The translations under genes and the position numbers were made by a program. Positions 18,459 to 26,912 of a stretch of DNA of 64,000 nucleotides are shown here, piece after piece; within the stretch, counting starts at the first letter, position 1, and every line of letters starts with the position of its first letter. The stretch covers positions 124,001 to 188,000 of the forward strand of contig JADQBT010000010.1 in NCBI GenBank assembly GCA_016278485.1. Reading direction: 5' to 3'. This DNA is from Halanaerobiales bacterium (lineage in GTDB: Bacteria; Bacillota; Halanaerobiia; Halanaerobiales; Halanaerobiaceae). The notes under the pieces are model-generated. The model was not told the DNA's origin. It saw only the letters and a list, made by a program, of their open reading frames with translations, and did not search any database.

Positions 18459-19121
18459 TTAAACCTCTTTTTCCTGAGCCAGAATATTTTCAGCCTTTCT
18501 TTCGGCAGCATTTATTGCTTCAGCTAGGATCTTTGCTTTTTCCTCCATAGTTAGCGAACCTTCCTGAAACTTTATTGGCTTGCCAATTACAAGCACAGCT
18601 TTACTAAAAGGAAATGGAAGCATATATTTATCCCAACTTGCAAAATTCTTTTTTTGCTCTGCTGCAGAACCAAGTGGAACAAGATAGCCACCACTTCTTT
18701 GCTGAAGATAAATAATACCTGGCTTAACATTATAAATAGGACCAGTAGGTCCATCAGGTGTAATTGCTGTTGAATTACCTTCTTTTAACTGTCGATATAA
18801 CTTTAATAATGACCGGGAGGCACCTCGGCTACTTGAACCACGAATAACCTGCCAGCCTAATTTAGTCAATAAACGGGCCATATATTCACCATCTTGACTT
18901 AGACTTGCCAGAGCCAGATAATTTCTATCTCGTAAATAATAGACTGGAATCCAGGTTTTCCCATGCCAGGCAGCAAATAATAATGGTGTTTGTTCAGATA
19001 TAAGCTCTAAATGATCAGCTCCGACCACTTCCAAGCGTAAACTCTTATTAATTATTGTAAGCAAAAAATAGGCAAGATTAGAAATTAAAGTAGTTTTTAG
19101 TTTTGCTAAAAATTTATTCAT
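18459..19121 (-). CDS. DUF374 lysophospholipid-acyltransferase-fold protein
   Basis: About 220 residues with an N-terminal hydrophobic anchor and acyltransferase-fold motifs: LFAAWHGKTWIP (His of the H-x4-D/E-like site) and TPDGPTGPIYNVKPG, which is the DUF374 signature. The family is usually encoded near waaA/lpxK and is thought to acylate or modify lipid A precursors, but its substrate is not established. The MNKF start at 19121 follows AGGTGG; an overlapping start 15 bases upstream is possible. Confidence 0.8.
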   Translation of the reverse strand: MNKFLAKLKTTLISNLAYFLLTIINKSLRLEVVGADHLELISEQTPLLFAAWHGKTWIPVYYLRDRNYLALASLSQDGEYMARLLTKLGWQVIRGSSSRGASRSLLKLYRQLKEGNSTAITPDGPTGPIYNVKPGIIYLQQRSGGYLVPLGSAAEQKKNFASWDKYMLPFPFSKAVLVIGKPIKFQEGSLTMEEKAKILAEAINAAERKAENILAQEKEV

Positions 19122-19128
19122 TTTCCAC

Positions 19129-20874
19129 CTACTCATCTAAAAACTGACCTTGATAAAGGTTAGCGTAAACGCCTTTACTAGTAATTAATTCTTGGTGAGT
19201 ACCACGTTCAACAATCCGACCACGTTCCATAACGATTATTTCATCTGCATGCTTGATTGTTGATAGTCGGTGTGCAATAACAAAGGTAGTCCTATTTTTC
19301 ATTAGATGTTCAAGTGCTTCTTGCACAAGTGATTCTGACTCAGCATCAAGTGCCGAAGTCGCCTCATCTAAGATTAAAATGCGTGGATTTTTTAAAATTG
19401 CTCTAGCAATAGAAATCCGCTGGCGTTGTCCTCCAGATAAACCAACACCCCGTTCACCTACAACTGTTTGATATCCATCTGGAAACTCCCTAATAAATTG
19501 ATGGGCATTAGCAGCCTGTGCTGCTTGTTCAATTTCTTCATCAGAAGCTGACAGATCTCCATAAGCAATATTATCCCGCAAAGTACCACTAAATAAAATT
19601 GTTTCCTGAGGTACAATGCCAATGATACTCCGTAGTTCAACTAAATCGAGTTCGCGCAGATCTTGTCCATCAAGTTTAAGCCGCCCTTGATCAGGATCAT
19701 AAAAACGAGGAATAAGATCAACCATCGTTGTTTTACCCGCTCCACTGGCCCCTACTAAGGCGATAACTTCACCAGGTAATGCTTTTAAATTTATATCAGA
19801 TAAAATAACTTCATCTCTATCATAGGAAAAATAAACATCTTCAAATTCTACTTCACCTATAACTTCATCTAAATGGATAATTTCACCCTTGCTTTTTTCA
19901 GGAATGATATTTTCGATATCTATTGTTTCAAAAATCCGTTCAGCAGCTGCCAATGCTTGTTGGATAGTACTACTTAATTTACTCAAAGAACGTAATGGGG
20001 TAGTAATTGTTAAAAGCAGAGTGAAAAATGCAATCAATTCAGAAGGTTTCATTCGCCCCTGCATAACTTCATATCCACCATACCAAAGAATCGCCGTAAA
20101 AGCAATTGCCGCAATAAACTCTACTGTCGGGGTAAGAACGGCACCATATTGAGCATTTTTAACTTTGGCTCTAAAATTAGCATCATTTTCTATACTAAAG
20201 CGATCATACTCATAATCTTCCCGACCAAAAGATTTTACTACCCTAACTGCAGAAAGCGTTTCCTGCAACACATCAGAAATATCAGCAATTTTAATCTGAA
20301 CCTGACGGCTGACTCTTCTTATCTTTTTGTTAAACGTATTCAAGACTAATGTAATAGCAGGTAAAATGATAACCAAAATGAGTGTAAGTCGCACATTTAA
20401 ATAAAAGAGATAAGCAATAGCGCCAACAAAAGTAAAAAATTGATAAATGATACTAACAGCACCATCTACAATTGCACTCTGCAATTTACCAACATCATTT
20501 GTTACTCGGGAAATAATTTCACCAGTTTTATTTTTACTATAAAAACTAAGTGAAAGATTCTGCAGATGTGAATATAAATCATTTCTGATATCTCTGACTG
20601 CCTTTTGTGAAACATAAGAGACCAGATAACGCTGCCCATAATAGGTTACTCCCTTGAAAAAATAGACAGTTATCATTAAGGCAGCAATCCAAGTTAAATG
20701 TCTGATACCTTCCTCGCCTACCGAAATATCGGAAATAATTGTTTCAATTAAATTCTGAAATACCCTGACAAAATAAACAGTTAAAAAGGCATGGATAAGC
20801 ATCGAAAAAATACCCGCTGCCAACCTGCCTTTATAAGGTAGAATATATTTAAAAATTCTTTTAAGTAAAGACAA
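19129..20874 (-). CDS. msbA: MsbA-like lipid A export ABC transporter (fused permease-ATPase)
   Basis: Half-transporter of 581 residues, an exporter of the MsbA/Sav1866 type that probably flips lipid A-core across the inner membrane. It has six N-terminal transmembrane helices (about residues 15-310), then a nucleotide-binding domain with Walker A GASGAGKTT, signature LSGGQRQR, Walker B ILILDEATSALD and the switch IAHRLST. The start is a TTG at 20874 after an AGAGAG site. Its genomic place in the lipid A cluster is the main reason to call it MsbA rather than a drug exporter. Confidence 0.85.
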   Translation of the reverse strand: MSLLKRIFKYILPYKGRLAAGIFSMLIHAFLTVYFVRVFQNLIETIISDISVGEEGIRHLTWIAALMITVYFFKGVTYYGQRYLVSYVSQKAVRDIRNDLYSHLQNLSLSFYSKNKTGEIISRVTNDVGKLQSAIVDGAVSIIYQFFTFVGAIAYLFYLNVRLTLILVIILPAITLVLNTFNKKIRRVSRQVQIKIADISDVLQETLSAVRVVKSFGREDYEYDRFSIENDANFRAKVKNAQYGAVLTPTVEFIAAIAFTAILWYGGYEVMQGRMKPSELIAFFTLLLTITTPLRSLSKLSSTIQQALAAAERIFETIDIENIIPEKSKGEIIHLDEVIGEVEFEDVYFSYDRDEVILSDINLKALPGEVIALVGASGAGKTTMVDLIPRFYDPDQGRLKLDGQDLRELDLVELRSIIGIVPQETILFSGTLRDNIAYGDLSASDEEIEQAAQAANAHQFIREFPDGYQTVVGERGVGLSGGQRQRISIARAILKNPRILILDEATSALDAESESLVQEALEHLMKNRTTFVIAHRLSTIKHADEIIVMERGRIVERGTHQELITSKGVYANLYQGQFLDE

Positions 20875-20880
20875 TATAAA

Positions 20881-21354
20881 TCAACTCTCTTTATTAATTA
20901 ATCCATAATAGTGGATTCCCATCCCAGAAATTTCATGATCAACATCCAAACCTGGGATACCAATTTTTCCATAAAGTGCTACAGCCAAGTGTGGTGATTG
21001 ACTAGCAATACCTATTTTAATACCAGCACCAGAAATGCCGGAAAGTGGACTGTTAAAATCTACCATGGCACGTTCTACACAGCGTGTTAAAACTCTTTGA
21101 TCTTGTACTGACTCAGTAATAACATTACCCTTTATAGCAGCGCCTAAACAATTTCTTAAGATTTTATCTTTTAACTTCTCCCCTTTACCTCCAGCTCTAG
21201 TAATAACAGCCTTATAACCTTCATTTTTAAAAGTTTTAATAATCTCTTCATCATCCTGATCATTAACCATTGAGAGCAAAATAGCAACTTTTCCCAGTGA
21301 GCGTTCATTATTAATTTCAGTAAAATCATCAATTGTAAAATCTGATAGTTCCAT
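20881..21354 (-). CDS. HutP-family protein
   Basis: About 157 residues matching the HutP fold: an N-terminal SLGKVAILLSM segment and a C-terminal HLAVALYGKIGIPGLDVDHEISGMGIHYYG segment described here by its key parts AVALYGKIG and DHEISGMGIHY, both close to B. subtilis HutP. HutP is an RNA-binding antiterminator activated by histidine and Mg2+. The His in DHE (HutP His138) is present, but the segment holding HutP His73/His77 reads DQRVLTRCVERA, so two metal ligands seem lost. There is no hut operon nearby; it heads the msbA/LPS cluster. Function unknown; ligand-dependent RNA binding is only a hypothesis. Confidence 0.75.
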   Translation of the reverse strand: MELSDFTIDDFTEINNERSLGKVAILLSMVNDQDDEEIIKTFKNEGYKAVITRAGGKGEKLKDKILRNCLGAAIKGNVITESVQDQRVLTRCVERAMVDFNSPLSGISGAGIKIGIASQSPHLAVALYGKIGIPGLDVDHEISGMGIHYYGLINKES

Positions 21355-21456
21355 CCCAATCACCTCATTAATATATTTATAATCTTATAATCTGATTCTA
21401 TTAAATTAAACTATTTTCTATAATTCAACAAAAAGACTGCAATTCCTGCAATGATA

Positions 21457-21990
21457 TCAAAATTCAATCCCTCTGCGAGCTGGTATATTTTGCTGAAATG
21501 GGTGTTTTACTAATTTCATTTCAGTAACATAATTACTCAACTCTATTAGCTCTTGCGGAGCATCCCGGCCTGTTAAAACAACTTCTTTTTGAGCTGCTTT
21601 TTCTTTTAAAGCAGCAGCAATCTCTTCAATAGTTAATAATCCATTTGTGATTACCCCCATCAGTTCATCCAGAATGATAAGTTGATAATCACTATCTTTC
21701 AAATTCTCTGTGATTTCCTGCCAACTTTCTTTAATTTCTGCTTTTAAATCATCCTTTTCGGCCTCAGTCATCTGAAAGACGAACTTTTCAGAATGATTGA
21801 TCTGTAAAAAATCAATCGCTTCTACATTTTCGAGTAGATATCTTTCTCCCGTATCCTGACCCTTTAAAAATTGCAGAAATAAAACTTTAATTCCTCTACC
21901 AGCTGCTCTAACGGCAAGACCCAAAGCAGCAGTAGTCTTTCCTTTTCCCGCACCTGTATAGATATGAATAAGTCCTTTTTGTTTTTCCAT
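21457..21990 (-). CDS. cobO: Cob(I)alamin adenosyltransferase, CobA/CobO type
   Basis: ATP:corrinoid adenosyltransferase attaching the 5'-deoxyadenosyl ligand to cobalt. The 177-residue protein shows the P-loop GAGKGKTTAALGLA, the LFLQFLKG segment, the ILDELMG Walker-B-like motif and the C-terminal PARRGIEF typical of CobO. It makes adenosylcobalamin, which the lysine aminomutase KamDE encoded elsewhere in the window needs. It follows cobC by one base, within a five-gene corrinoid salvage group. Confidence 0.92.
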   Translation of the reverse strand: MEKQKGLIHIYTGAGKGKTTAALGLAVRAAGRGIKVLFLQFLKGQDTGERYLLENVEAIDFLQINHSEKFVFQMTEAEKDDLKAEIKESWQEITENLKDSDYQLIILDELMGVITNGLLTIEEIAAALKEKAAQKEVVLTGRDAPQELIELSNYVTEMKLVKHPFQQNIPARRGIEF

Positions 21991-21991
21991 A

Positions 21992-22621
21992 TTAACTCAA
22001 CTCCATTTCTAGATGGGCTTTAAAATTCAAGAGACTAAATATTGGCTGTTCATCATATAGTTTTACCCTGCTTAAGGAAGTATTATCAACTTCTAACCGC
22101 CAAAATTTTTCTTTAGGCATTGCAAATAAGTGTGTAAGCCAGGCTCTAATGACTCCTCCGTGTGTGATTATAATAATTCTTTCACCTTGATGTTTAGCAA
22201 TTAATGAACGCATAGTTTCAGTAATTCGCTTAAAGAAATCTTCTAACTCTTCACCCTGGGGTGGGCTAACCGCAAAAGGATCATCTTGCCAACGCTTAAA
22301 AGTAGTTGGGTGTTTTTCTTTGATATCCAGAAAAGAATATCCCTGCCAATCACCAAAATGCAATTCCCTTAAACCAGACTTTAAAGAAATTTCTAAATTT
22401 AATTTTTTGGCAAGTGGCTTAGCCGTTTCCATTGCCCTTGCTAAGTCACTACTATAAATAGCATGATATTTATGATCTTGCCAATTTAGAAAGAAATTTG
22501 CTAATTTATTAGCCTGTATCAATCCCGCTTGATTTAAAGAGATATCTTCTTGCCCTTGAAAAAGGTGCTGGCGGTTCCAGTCCGTTTCTCCGTGTCTGAT
22601 CAGTAAAACTTCTGTCTCCAT
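21992..22621 (-). CDS. cobC: Histidine phosphatase, probable alpha-ribazole phosphatase
   Basis: Branch of the histidine-phosphatase superfamily: catalytic LIRHGETDWN at residues 7-16, ELHFGDWQG and the second catalytic His in THGGVIRA. The 209 residues are normal for CobC. Many phosphoglycerate-mutase-like proteins share these motifs, but the position between cobO and cobS strongly suggests the alpha-ribazole-5'-phosphate or adenosylcobalamin-5'-phosphate phosphatase step. AGGAGG site before the ATG. Confidence 0.82.
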   Translation of the reverse strand: METEVLLIRHGETDWNRQHLFQGQEDISLNQAGLIQANKLANFFLNWQDHKYHAIYSSDLARAMETAKPLAKKLNLEISLKSGLRELHFGDWQGYSFLDIKEKHPTTFKRWQDDPFAVSPPQGEELEDFFKRITETMRSLIAKHQGERIIIITHGGVIRAWLTHLFAMPKEKFWRLEVDNTSLSRVKLYDEQPIFSLLNFKAHLEMELS

Positions 22622-22632
22622 TTAAAGACCTC

Positions 22633-23403
22633 CTAAAAATGTTTTAAGGTAAATACAAGTAAGATTAAGACTTCACTCAGCTCATTGACAGTTCCATAGA
22701 CATCACCTGTCAAGCCATCTATTACTTTCCGGCTATAACTTGCAATACCGATTGTCATTAAAACTGCTGCTGCAAAAGCAATGGCTGTTTGCAGAACAAA
22801 AGCTGATGTTGCACCAAAGAAAATCAGACTTGCGATAATTAATAAGACTAGATAACTGGCTGCCAGTAGATGATTATTCCCAGCTTTACCAACCAATGTA
22901 TAACCAATCCTACTCCCAGGTGCTGTCGGATATTTACAGATCGACAGTGCCATCATCCAACGGCTAAAAACTGGCATAATCAGTAAAGCAAGACCTCTAA
23001 TCTCATCTGGTAATGACAAAAACAACCATACTTTCAAAAGCAAAGTTAAAAGCAAAGCGATAACTGCAAAAGCACCAAGATGAGGATCATGCATAATTTC
23101 TATTACTCTACTTCTATTTTTACCACCTGAAAAACCGTCTACCATATCACTTAACCCATCAAGATGAATACCGCCAGTTAAGAAAATATAGCTAGTAAGC
23201 AATAAAATAGCAGCTACACCTGGTGGAAAAATTAACCTAAATAAATAATCAAGTGCAAATAAAATTAGACCTAATAACAAGCCTACAATCGGAAAAAGCG
23301 GTACCGTTCTCTCCGGATTGTCTAATAACTGTTGCCTACCCCGACAAGGAATCCGGGTTAACAAGGTCAAGGCAAAACAAAATTTAGGAGCAATTTTTCT
23401 CAT
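22633..23403 (-). CDS. cobS: Adenosylcobinamide-GDP ribazoletransferase (cobalamin synthase)
   Basis: Integral membrane enzyme joining adenosylcobinamide-GDP to alpha-ribazole (phosphate). The 256 residues are highly hydrophobic with the acidic signature GGIHLDGLSDMVDGFSGGKNR shown here by its parts HLDGLSDMVDG and SGGKNR, plus an N-terminal LTRIPCRGR motif. The start overlaps the cobU stop (ATGA). This is the final assembly enzyme of the salvage route. Confidence 0.92.
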   Translation of the reverse strand: MRKIAPKFCFALTLLTRIPCRGRQQLLDNPERTVPLFPIVGLLLGLILFALDYLFRLIFPPGVAAILLLTSYIFLTGGIHLDGLSDMVDGFSGGKNRSRVIEIMHDPHLGAFAVIALLLTLLLKVWLFLSLPDEIRGLALLIMPVFSRWMMALSICKYPTAPGSRIGYTLVGKAGNNHLLAASYLVLLIIASLIFFGATSAFVLQTAIAFAAAVLMTIGIASYSRKVIDGLTGDVYGTVNELSEVLILLVFTLKHF

Positions 23404-23990
23404 AGTGGCTTACACTCCTCATCAGATTCGAAATACTTGCTGAGATTAGTCATACCTATTTGCTTAATTTCAACTGGTAGACCAGCTACTAATAAATAAA
23501 CCTCTTTGGCAGTTCTTGCTATCAGTCTGACTGCCCTGCCTGAAATATCTCTAAAATCTCTTCCTGATTTATAAGCTGGTACAATTCCTGTGCCTACTTC
23601 ATTTGCTACCACAATCAGCTCAATATTTTTTTTATCTATCAGCATCAGAAACTGTTTTAATAGTTTTAAAACCCTTTTTTCCAACTCTGTGTAAGTTAAA
23701 TCTTCATTTTCCAGCATCAAATTTGCCAAATAGTTGGTTAAACAGTCCATAAGAACCAGGCTATCATCCGGAATACTAGTTAGGGCATTACTGATTGCAA
23801 GAGGTGCCTCAATAGTAGTCCAATCAGCAGGTCGTCTGTCCTGATGCAGCTCAATCCTGGTTTGCATTTCTTGATCACCAGCTCTGGCTGTTGCCAAATA
23901 GAAAACATTCTGCTTGCTCTGAGCAGCAATCAACTCAGCAAAACTGCTTTTACCACTCCTTGCCCCACCAGTAACTAACACAACTGACAT
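23400..23990 (-). CDS. cobU: Adenosylcobinamide kinase / guanylyltransferase
   Basis: Bifunctional enzyme that phosphorylates adenosylcobinamide and transfers GMP to it. P-loop VTGGARSGKSSFAE at the N-terminus, YLATARAGDQEM, the guanylylated-histidine region ELHQDRRP, and VANEVGTGIVP are all diagnostic of CobU. The ATG at 23990 gives the usual MSVVLVTGG N-terminus with GGTGGAG nine bases upstream; an earlier in-frame GTG is less likely. Four-base overlap with cobS. Confidence 0.9.
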   Translation of the reverse strand: MSVVLVTGGARSGKSSFAELIAAQSKQNVFYLATARAGDQEMQTRIELHQDRRPADWTTIEAPLAISNALTSIPDDSLVLMDCLTNYLANLMLENEDLTYTELEKRVLKLLKQFLMLIDKKNIELIVVANEVGTGIVPAYKSGRDFRDISGRAVRLIARTAKEVYLLVAGLPVEIKQIGMTNLSKYFESDEECKPL

Positions 23991-24007
23991 TAAGACCATC
24001 TCCACCC

Positions 24008-24751
24008 TTAATTGTTATTTTCGAACCTACCTATAATATTAACTGGTTTAGACGTAACTTTTTTTACTAATTCAACGGCCGTTGCATCCAGGGAAACCAA
24101 TAAAACTGTCGCTGGCCCGGCAGATTTCTCCAAATCAACAGGACAACCATTAGCCATACGCAAACGCAAATCTGATGAACTGGCTAAATGCTCACTTTCA
24201 AATAAAATACCTTTAGAACCAACGGGAATTATTTCATGGATGCCAGTACAACAATTTAGTCGTCGTAGAGTCTTAAGATTAGCAATTTTATCTTCAAATT
24301 CCAAAACCTCTGCTCCGTATAAAGGCAATCCTACCGCTAATAGCAAATCACCAGCCAGTGTAGTGCCACTACGCAGTTTATTGGGTTCAATCAACCCTAT
24401 TATAGTAAGTCCAGCACCAGTCTGTTTTACAGCTATATTCTCTTCCGTACTTCCATTAAAAAGAATCTTCTCTTCTAAATCAGCTTCTTTTAATTCTGCT
24501 TTAATACCCTTAATCATCTCATAACCTATCGGGTCTTTTGGCACCGAAAGAGTATCTATCACCCCAACAGGTCGAGCACCTACCGCTAATAATTCCATCA
24601 ATGGCACTCTAAGCAGAAATTTACCAACCACCTTTGCTGGTACTTTAACCTGATCATTTTCCAAAGGACCAATTCCACCACTGGAATCACAAGCAATAAC
24701 CAATAATTTTCCTGAAGGTAAAACAAGTGTTGAAATATCACGGTTATTCAT
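24008..24751 (-). CDS. cblS: Alpha-ribazole kinase-like protein (CblS; AIR-synthase/PurM fold)
   Basis: 247-residue protein of the PurM/AIR-synthase-related superfamily: LVIACDSSGGIG near the N-terminus (ATP/metal site), LLAVGARPVGVIDTLS and a glycine-rich QTGAGLTIIG. In Listeria and Geobacillus a PurM-like protein, CblS, phosphorylates salvaged alpha-ribazole to feed the lower-ligand pathway. The position here, between nadE and cobU-cobS-cobC, matches that role. The assignment depends on context plus fold; a thiamine-monophosphate-kinase-like or hydrogenase-maturation relative is less likely. It overlaps the nadE stop by four bases. Confidence 0.65.
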   Translation of the reverse strand: MNNRDISTLVLPSGKLLVIACDSSGGIGPLENDQVKVPAKVVGKFLLRVPLMELLAVGARPVGVIDTLSVPKDPIGYEMIKGIKAELKEADLEEKILFNGSTEENIAVKQTGAGLTIIGLIEPNKLRSGTTLAGDLLLAVGLPLYGAEVLEFEDKIANLKTLRRLNCCTGIHEIIPVGSKGILFESEHLASSSDLRLRMANGCPVDLEKSAGPATVLLVSLDATAVELVKKVTSKPVNIIGRFENNN

Positions 24752-25494
24752 TCTGTAATTAGCTCCCGTTCTGGGATAGGAATAGGCTGAAGTTTATGGG
24801 CACTTTTAGTCGATAATTCTGCAATTCTTGCTTCAACTGCAGAATCAGCCTCCCCTGTTAATATATAGTGATCTAATTCTGCGTAACTAATCCCCATTTC
24901 TTCTTCATCACTCTGGCCTTGCCAAAGTCCAGCTGAAGGTTTTTTATTAATTAGTTTTTCCGGAATGCCCAAATGTCTGGCAAGTTCTCTAACCTCAGTT
25001 TTGACCAATCTACCCAGAGGAGCTAAATCAATTCCCCCATCACCATATTTTGTAAAATATCCAGTTGTTAATTCACTCCAATTATCTGTACCTAGAACTA
25101 AATAGTTTAGACTAGCTGCATAATAATAAAGACTGGTCATCCTTAATCTTGGTTTAATATTTGCACGAGCCAAATCGTTATCTGAAATACTTGCCTGATT
25201 CAAATCAGAAAGCAGCTTATTATATGTATCTCCCAGATCAACTTCCACAAAATCTATCGCAAATTTTTCAGCCAATAACTTGGCATCTGCTGCGTCACTT
25301 TGATTACTATGACAGGGCATAATCACTCCTAAAACATTTTTACCGAATGCTTTCTGAGCAAGTACTGCAGTAACTGAAGAGTCAATACCACCACTAAGTC
25401 CTAAGACTGCTCCAGAGGCACCCGCTTCACTAATCTTTTTTTGCAACCACCCAATAAGCTTATTTTCAACTTTATTATAGTCTAACTCAGACAT
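24748..25494 (-). CDS. nadE: NH3-dependent NAD+ synthetase
   Basis: Makes NAD+ from deamido-NAD+, ATP and ammonia. The roughly 248-residue protein lacks a glutaminase domain, so it is the ammonia-dependent type. It shows the PP-loop GLSGGIDSSVTAVLA, LGTDNWSE and TKYGDGGIDLAPLG. The ATG at 25494 (MSELDY) has GAGGGAG upstream and is preferred over a start 12 codons earlier. Coupled by overlap to the cblS-like gene. Confidence 0.93.
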   Translation of the reverse strand: MSELDYNKVENKLIGWLQKKISEAGASGAVLGLSGGIDSSVTAVLAQKAFGKNVLGVIMPCHSNQSDAADAKLLAEKFAIDFVEVDLGDTYNKLLSDLNQASISDNDLARANIKPRLRMTSLYYYAASLNYLVLGTDNWSELTTGYFTKYGDGGIDLAPLGRLVKTEVRELARHLGIPEKLINKKPSAGLWQGQSDEEEMGISYAELDHYILTGEADSAVEARIAELSTKSAHKLQPIPIPERELITE

Positions 25495-25510
25495 AATACA
25501 CTCCCTCTTT

Positions 25511-26896
25511 TCATTGACTATTATCCTCACTCATTTGCTGCCAATCACCTGTAATTATTGCCTGCAAATCACCTTCAATTGCAATAATTTGCCATTTTTC
25601 ATTTAATTTTGCAAGTATTAATCTATCTTTCATCTCTATATTTTCTAACTCATCATAATCTCTGAATTTCAAGAGATACTCTGCCGTGAACTGATAATCT
25701 TTTCCACTGGTTACAACTTCTTTAATACGAAGACCTTTAATAAGATAAACTGATTTGTTCTTTTCAACTAGATTAGAATCATTTCCTTGCTCAGTCTGGC
25801 CTTCCTTTGATAGAGGATTTGTATTATACAACTGTTGCATAGACTCGATGACATGAGTCTCAGAAACAAGTCTGCTTAAGTTATTTAAATCAACACTTGT
25901 TGTCTGCTCAAGTAGATTAATATTTTTTTGCTCGAACCCTTGATAAAAGAAACTCACAACTTCGTGTGGAGTTGTATTTTTATTAACAACAGCTGCCGGA
26001 CCACCACTAAAAACTCCCCAGACAAGTAATCCAATAATTATTGTAAAAAATGCAACAATCTTACCTTTTCGTCGCACAAATAAAGCGAAAGATTCCTGAA
26101 TATTTTTCCACTTTAAATAACGGGGTCCTTTATTTGCATTGTTATTTATTTCAGTCGTTGTAGCCTGATAACTATTATTCTTCAAGATAGACTCTAAATC
26201 ATCAATAATTTTTTGCCAATTTTGATACCTATCTTCTCTGTTACGTCTCAGCATTTTAAGTAATAGATTATTTAACTTTAAACTTAAGTTATAATTTAAA
26301 TAACGAGGTTCGCTTAGCTCTTCTTTAGTTATTTTCTCCAATACTACTGCCTGATCTTGCTCAGAGAATATTTTCTGTCCAGTTAAAATTCGATAAAAAA
26401 TGGCACCCAGATTAAATATTAGAGCTTGCCTGTCCCACTCATCGCCCTCAATTACTTCTGGTGGCTGATAATATGCCGTTTCTGCTTGCAAATTTATTCT
26501 ATTATCATATTTAACTTTCATACGCACAACAGGTTCAGGCATAAGATATATCTTGCCAGTCTGGTCTACAAAAAAATCTGCCAATTTTAAACCATGCCAA
26601 CGAAAAGCAGCCTCTTCTATATTTGGAATTAATTTTAAAATATTGAGTAACCATTGCACTTTCATCTCTAGACTTAGCTCTTTATCTTCCAAAAAGAAAA
26701 CAAGGGGAGTTAAATCTGCTGGCCCAGAACGGGTCAACAGATACTCCCCATCTTCTTTAATAATAGCTTGATAACTTAAAAAATGTTCAGAATTAACTTT
26801 AGCTAACTCTGCTAACTCAGTTTCAAGTTCTTTTATTGCGGATAATCTTACCCGGGATTTAATATTTGGTTTATGGAATAACTTTTCCTTTATCAT
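25511..26896 (-). CDS. Membrane-anchored protein with degenerate protein-kinase domain
   Basis: 461-residue protein with no confident family name. Residues about 20-235 look like a eukaryotic-type protein kinase lobe pattern: a RWHGLKLADFFVDQTGKIYLMPEP segment at the catalytic-loop/DFG position (parts: KLADFFV, IYLMPEP), YYQPPEV at the APE position, and FNLGAIFYRILTGQ resembling helix F. The glycine loop, the Lys, the HRD Asp and the DFG Asp are not recognisable, so this is probably a pseudokinase. One transmembrane helix follows (about 280-297, FFTIIIGLLVWGVF), then an extracytoplasmic alpha/beta domain of about 160 residues. Between pgi and nadE. Confidence 0.65.
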   Translation of the reverse strand: MIKEKLFHKPNIKSRVRLSAIKELETELAELAKVNSEHFLSYQAIIKEDGEYLLTRSGPADLTPLVFFLEDKELSLEMKVQWLLNILKLIPNIEEAAFRWHGLKLADFFVDQTGKIYLMPEPVVRMKVKYDNRINLQAETAYYQPPEVIEGDEWDRQALIFNLGAIFYRILTGQKIFSEQDQAVVLEKITKEELSEPRYLNYNLSLKLNNLLLKMLRRNREDRYQNWQKIIDDLESILKNNSYQATTTEINNNANKGPRYLKWKNIQESFALFVRRKGKIVAFFTIIIGLLVWGVFSGGPAAVVNKNTTPHEVVSFFYQGFEQKNINLLEQTTSVDLNNLSRLVSETHVIESMQQLYNTNPLSKEGQTEQGNDSNLVEKNKSVYLIKGLRIKEVVTSGKDYQFTAEYLLKFRDYDELENIEMKDRLILAKLNEKWQIIAIEGDLQAIITGDWQQMSEDNSQ

Positions 26897-26912
26897 AATC
26901 GTTTACTCCTGC

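Noticed and set aside
20881-21354. Histidine-utilisation regulator assignment for the HutP-like gene
   Set aside because: No hut genes in the window and two metal-binding His positions are missing, so only the family is claimed.
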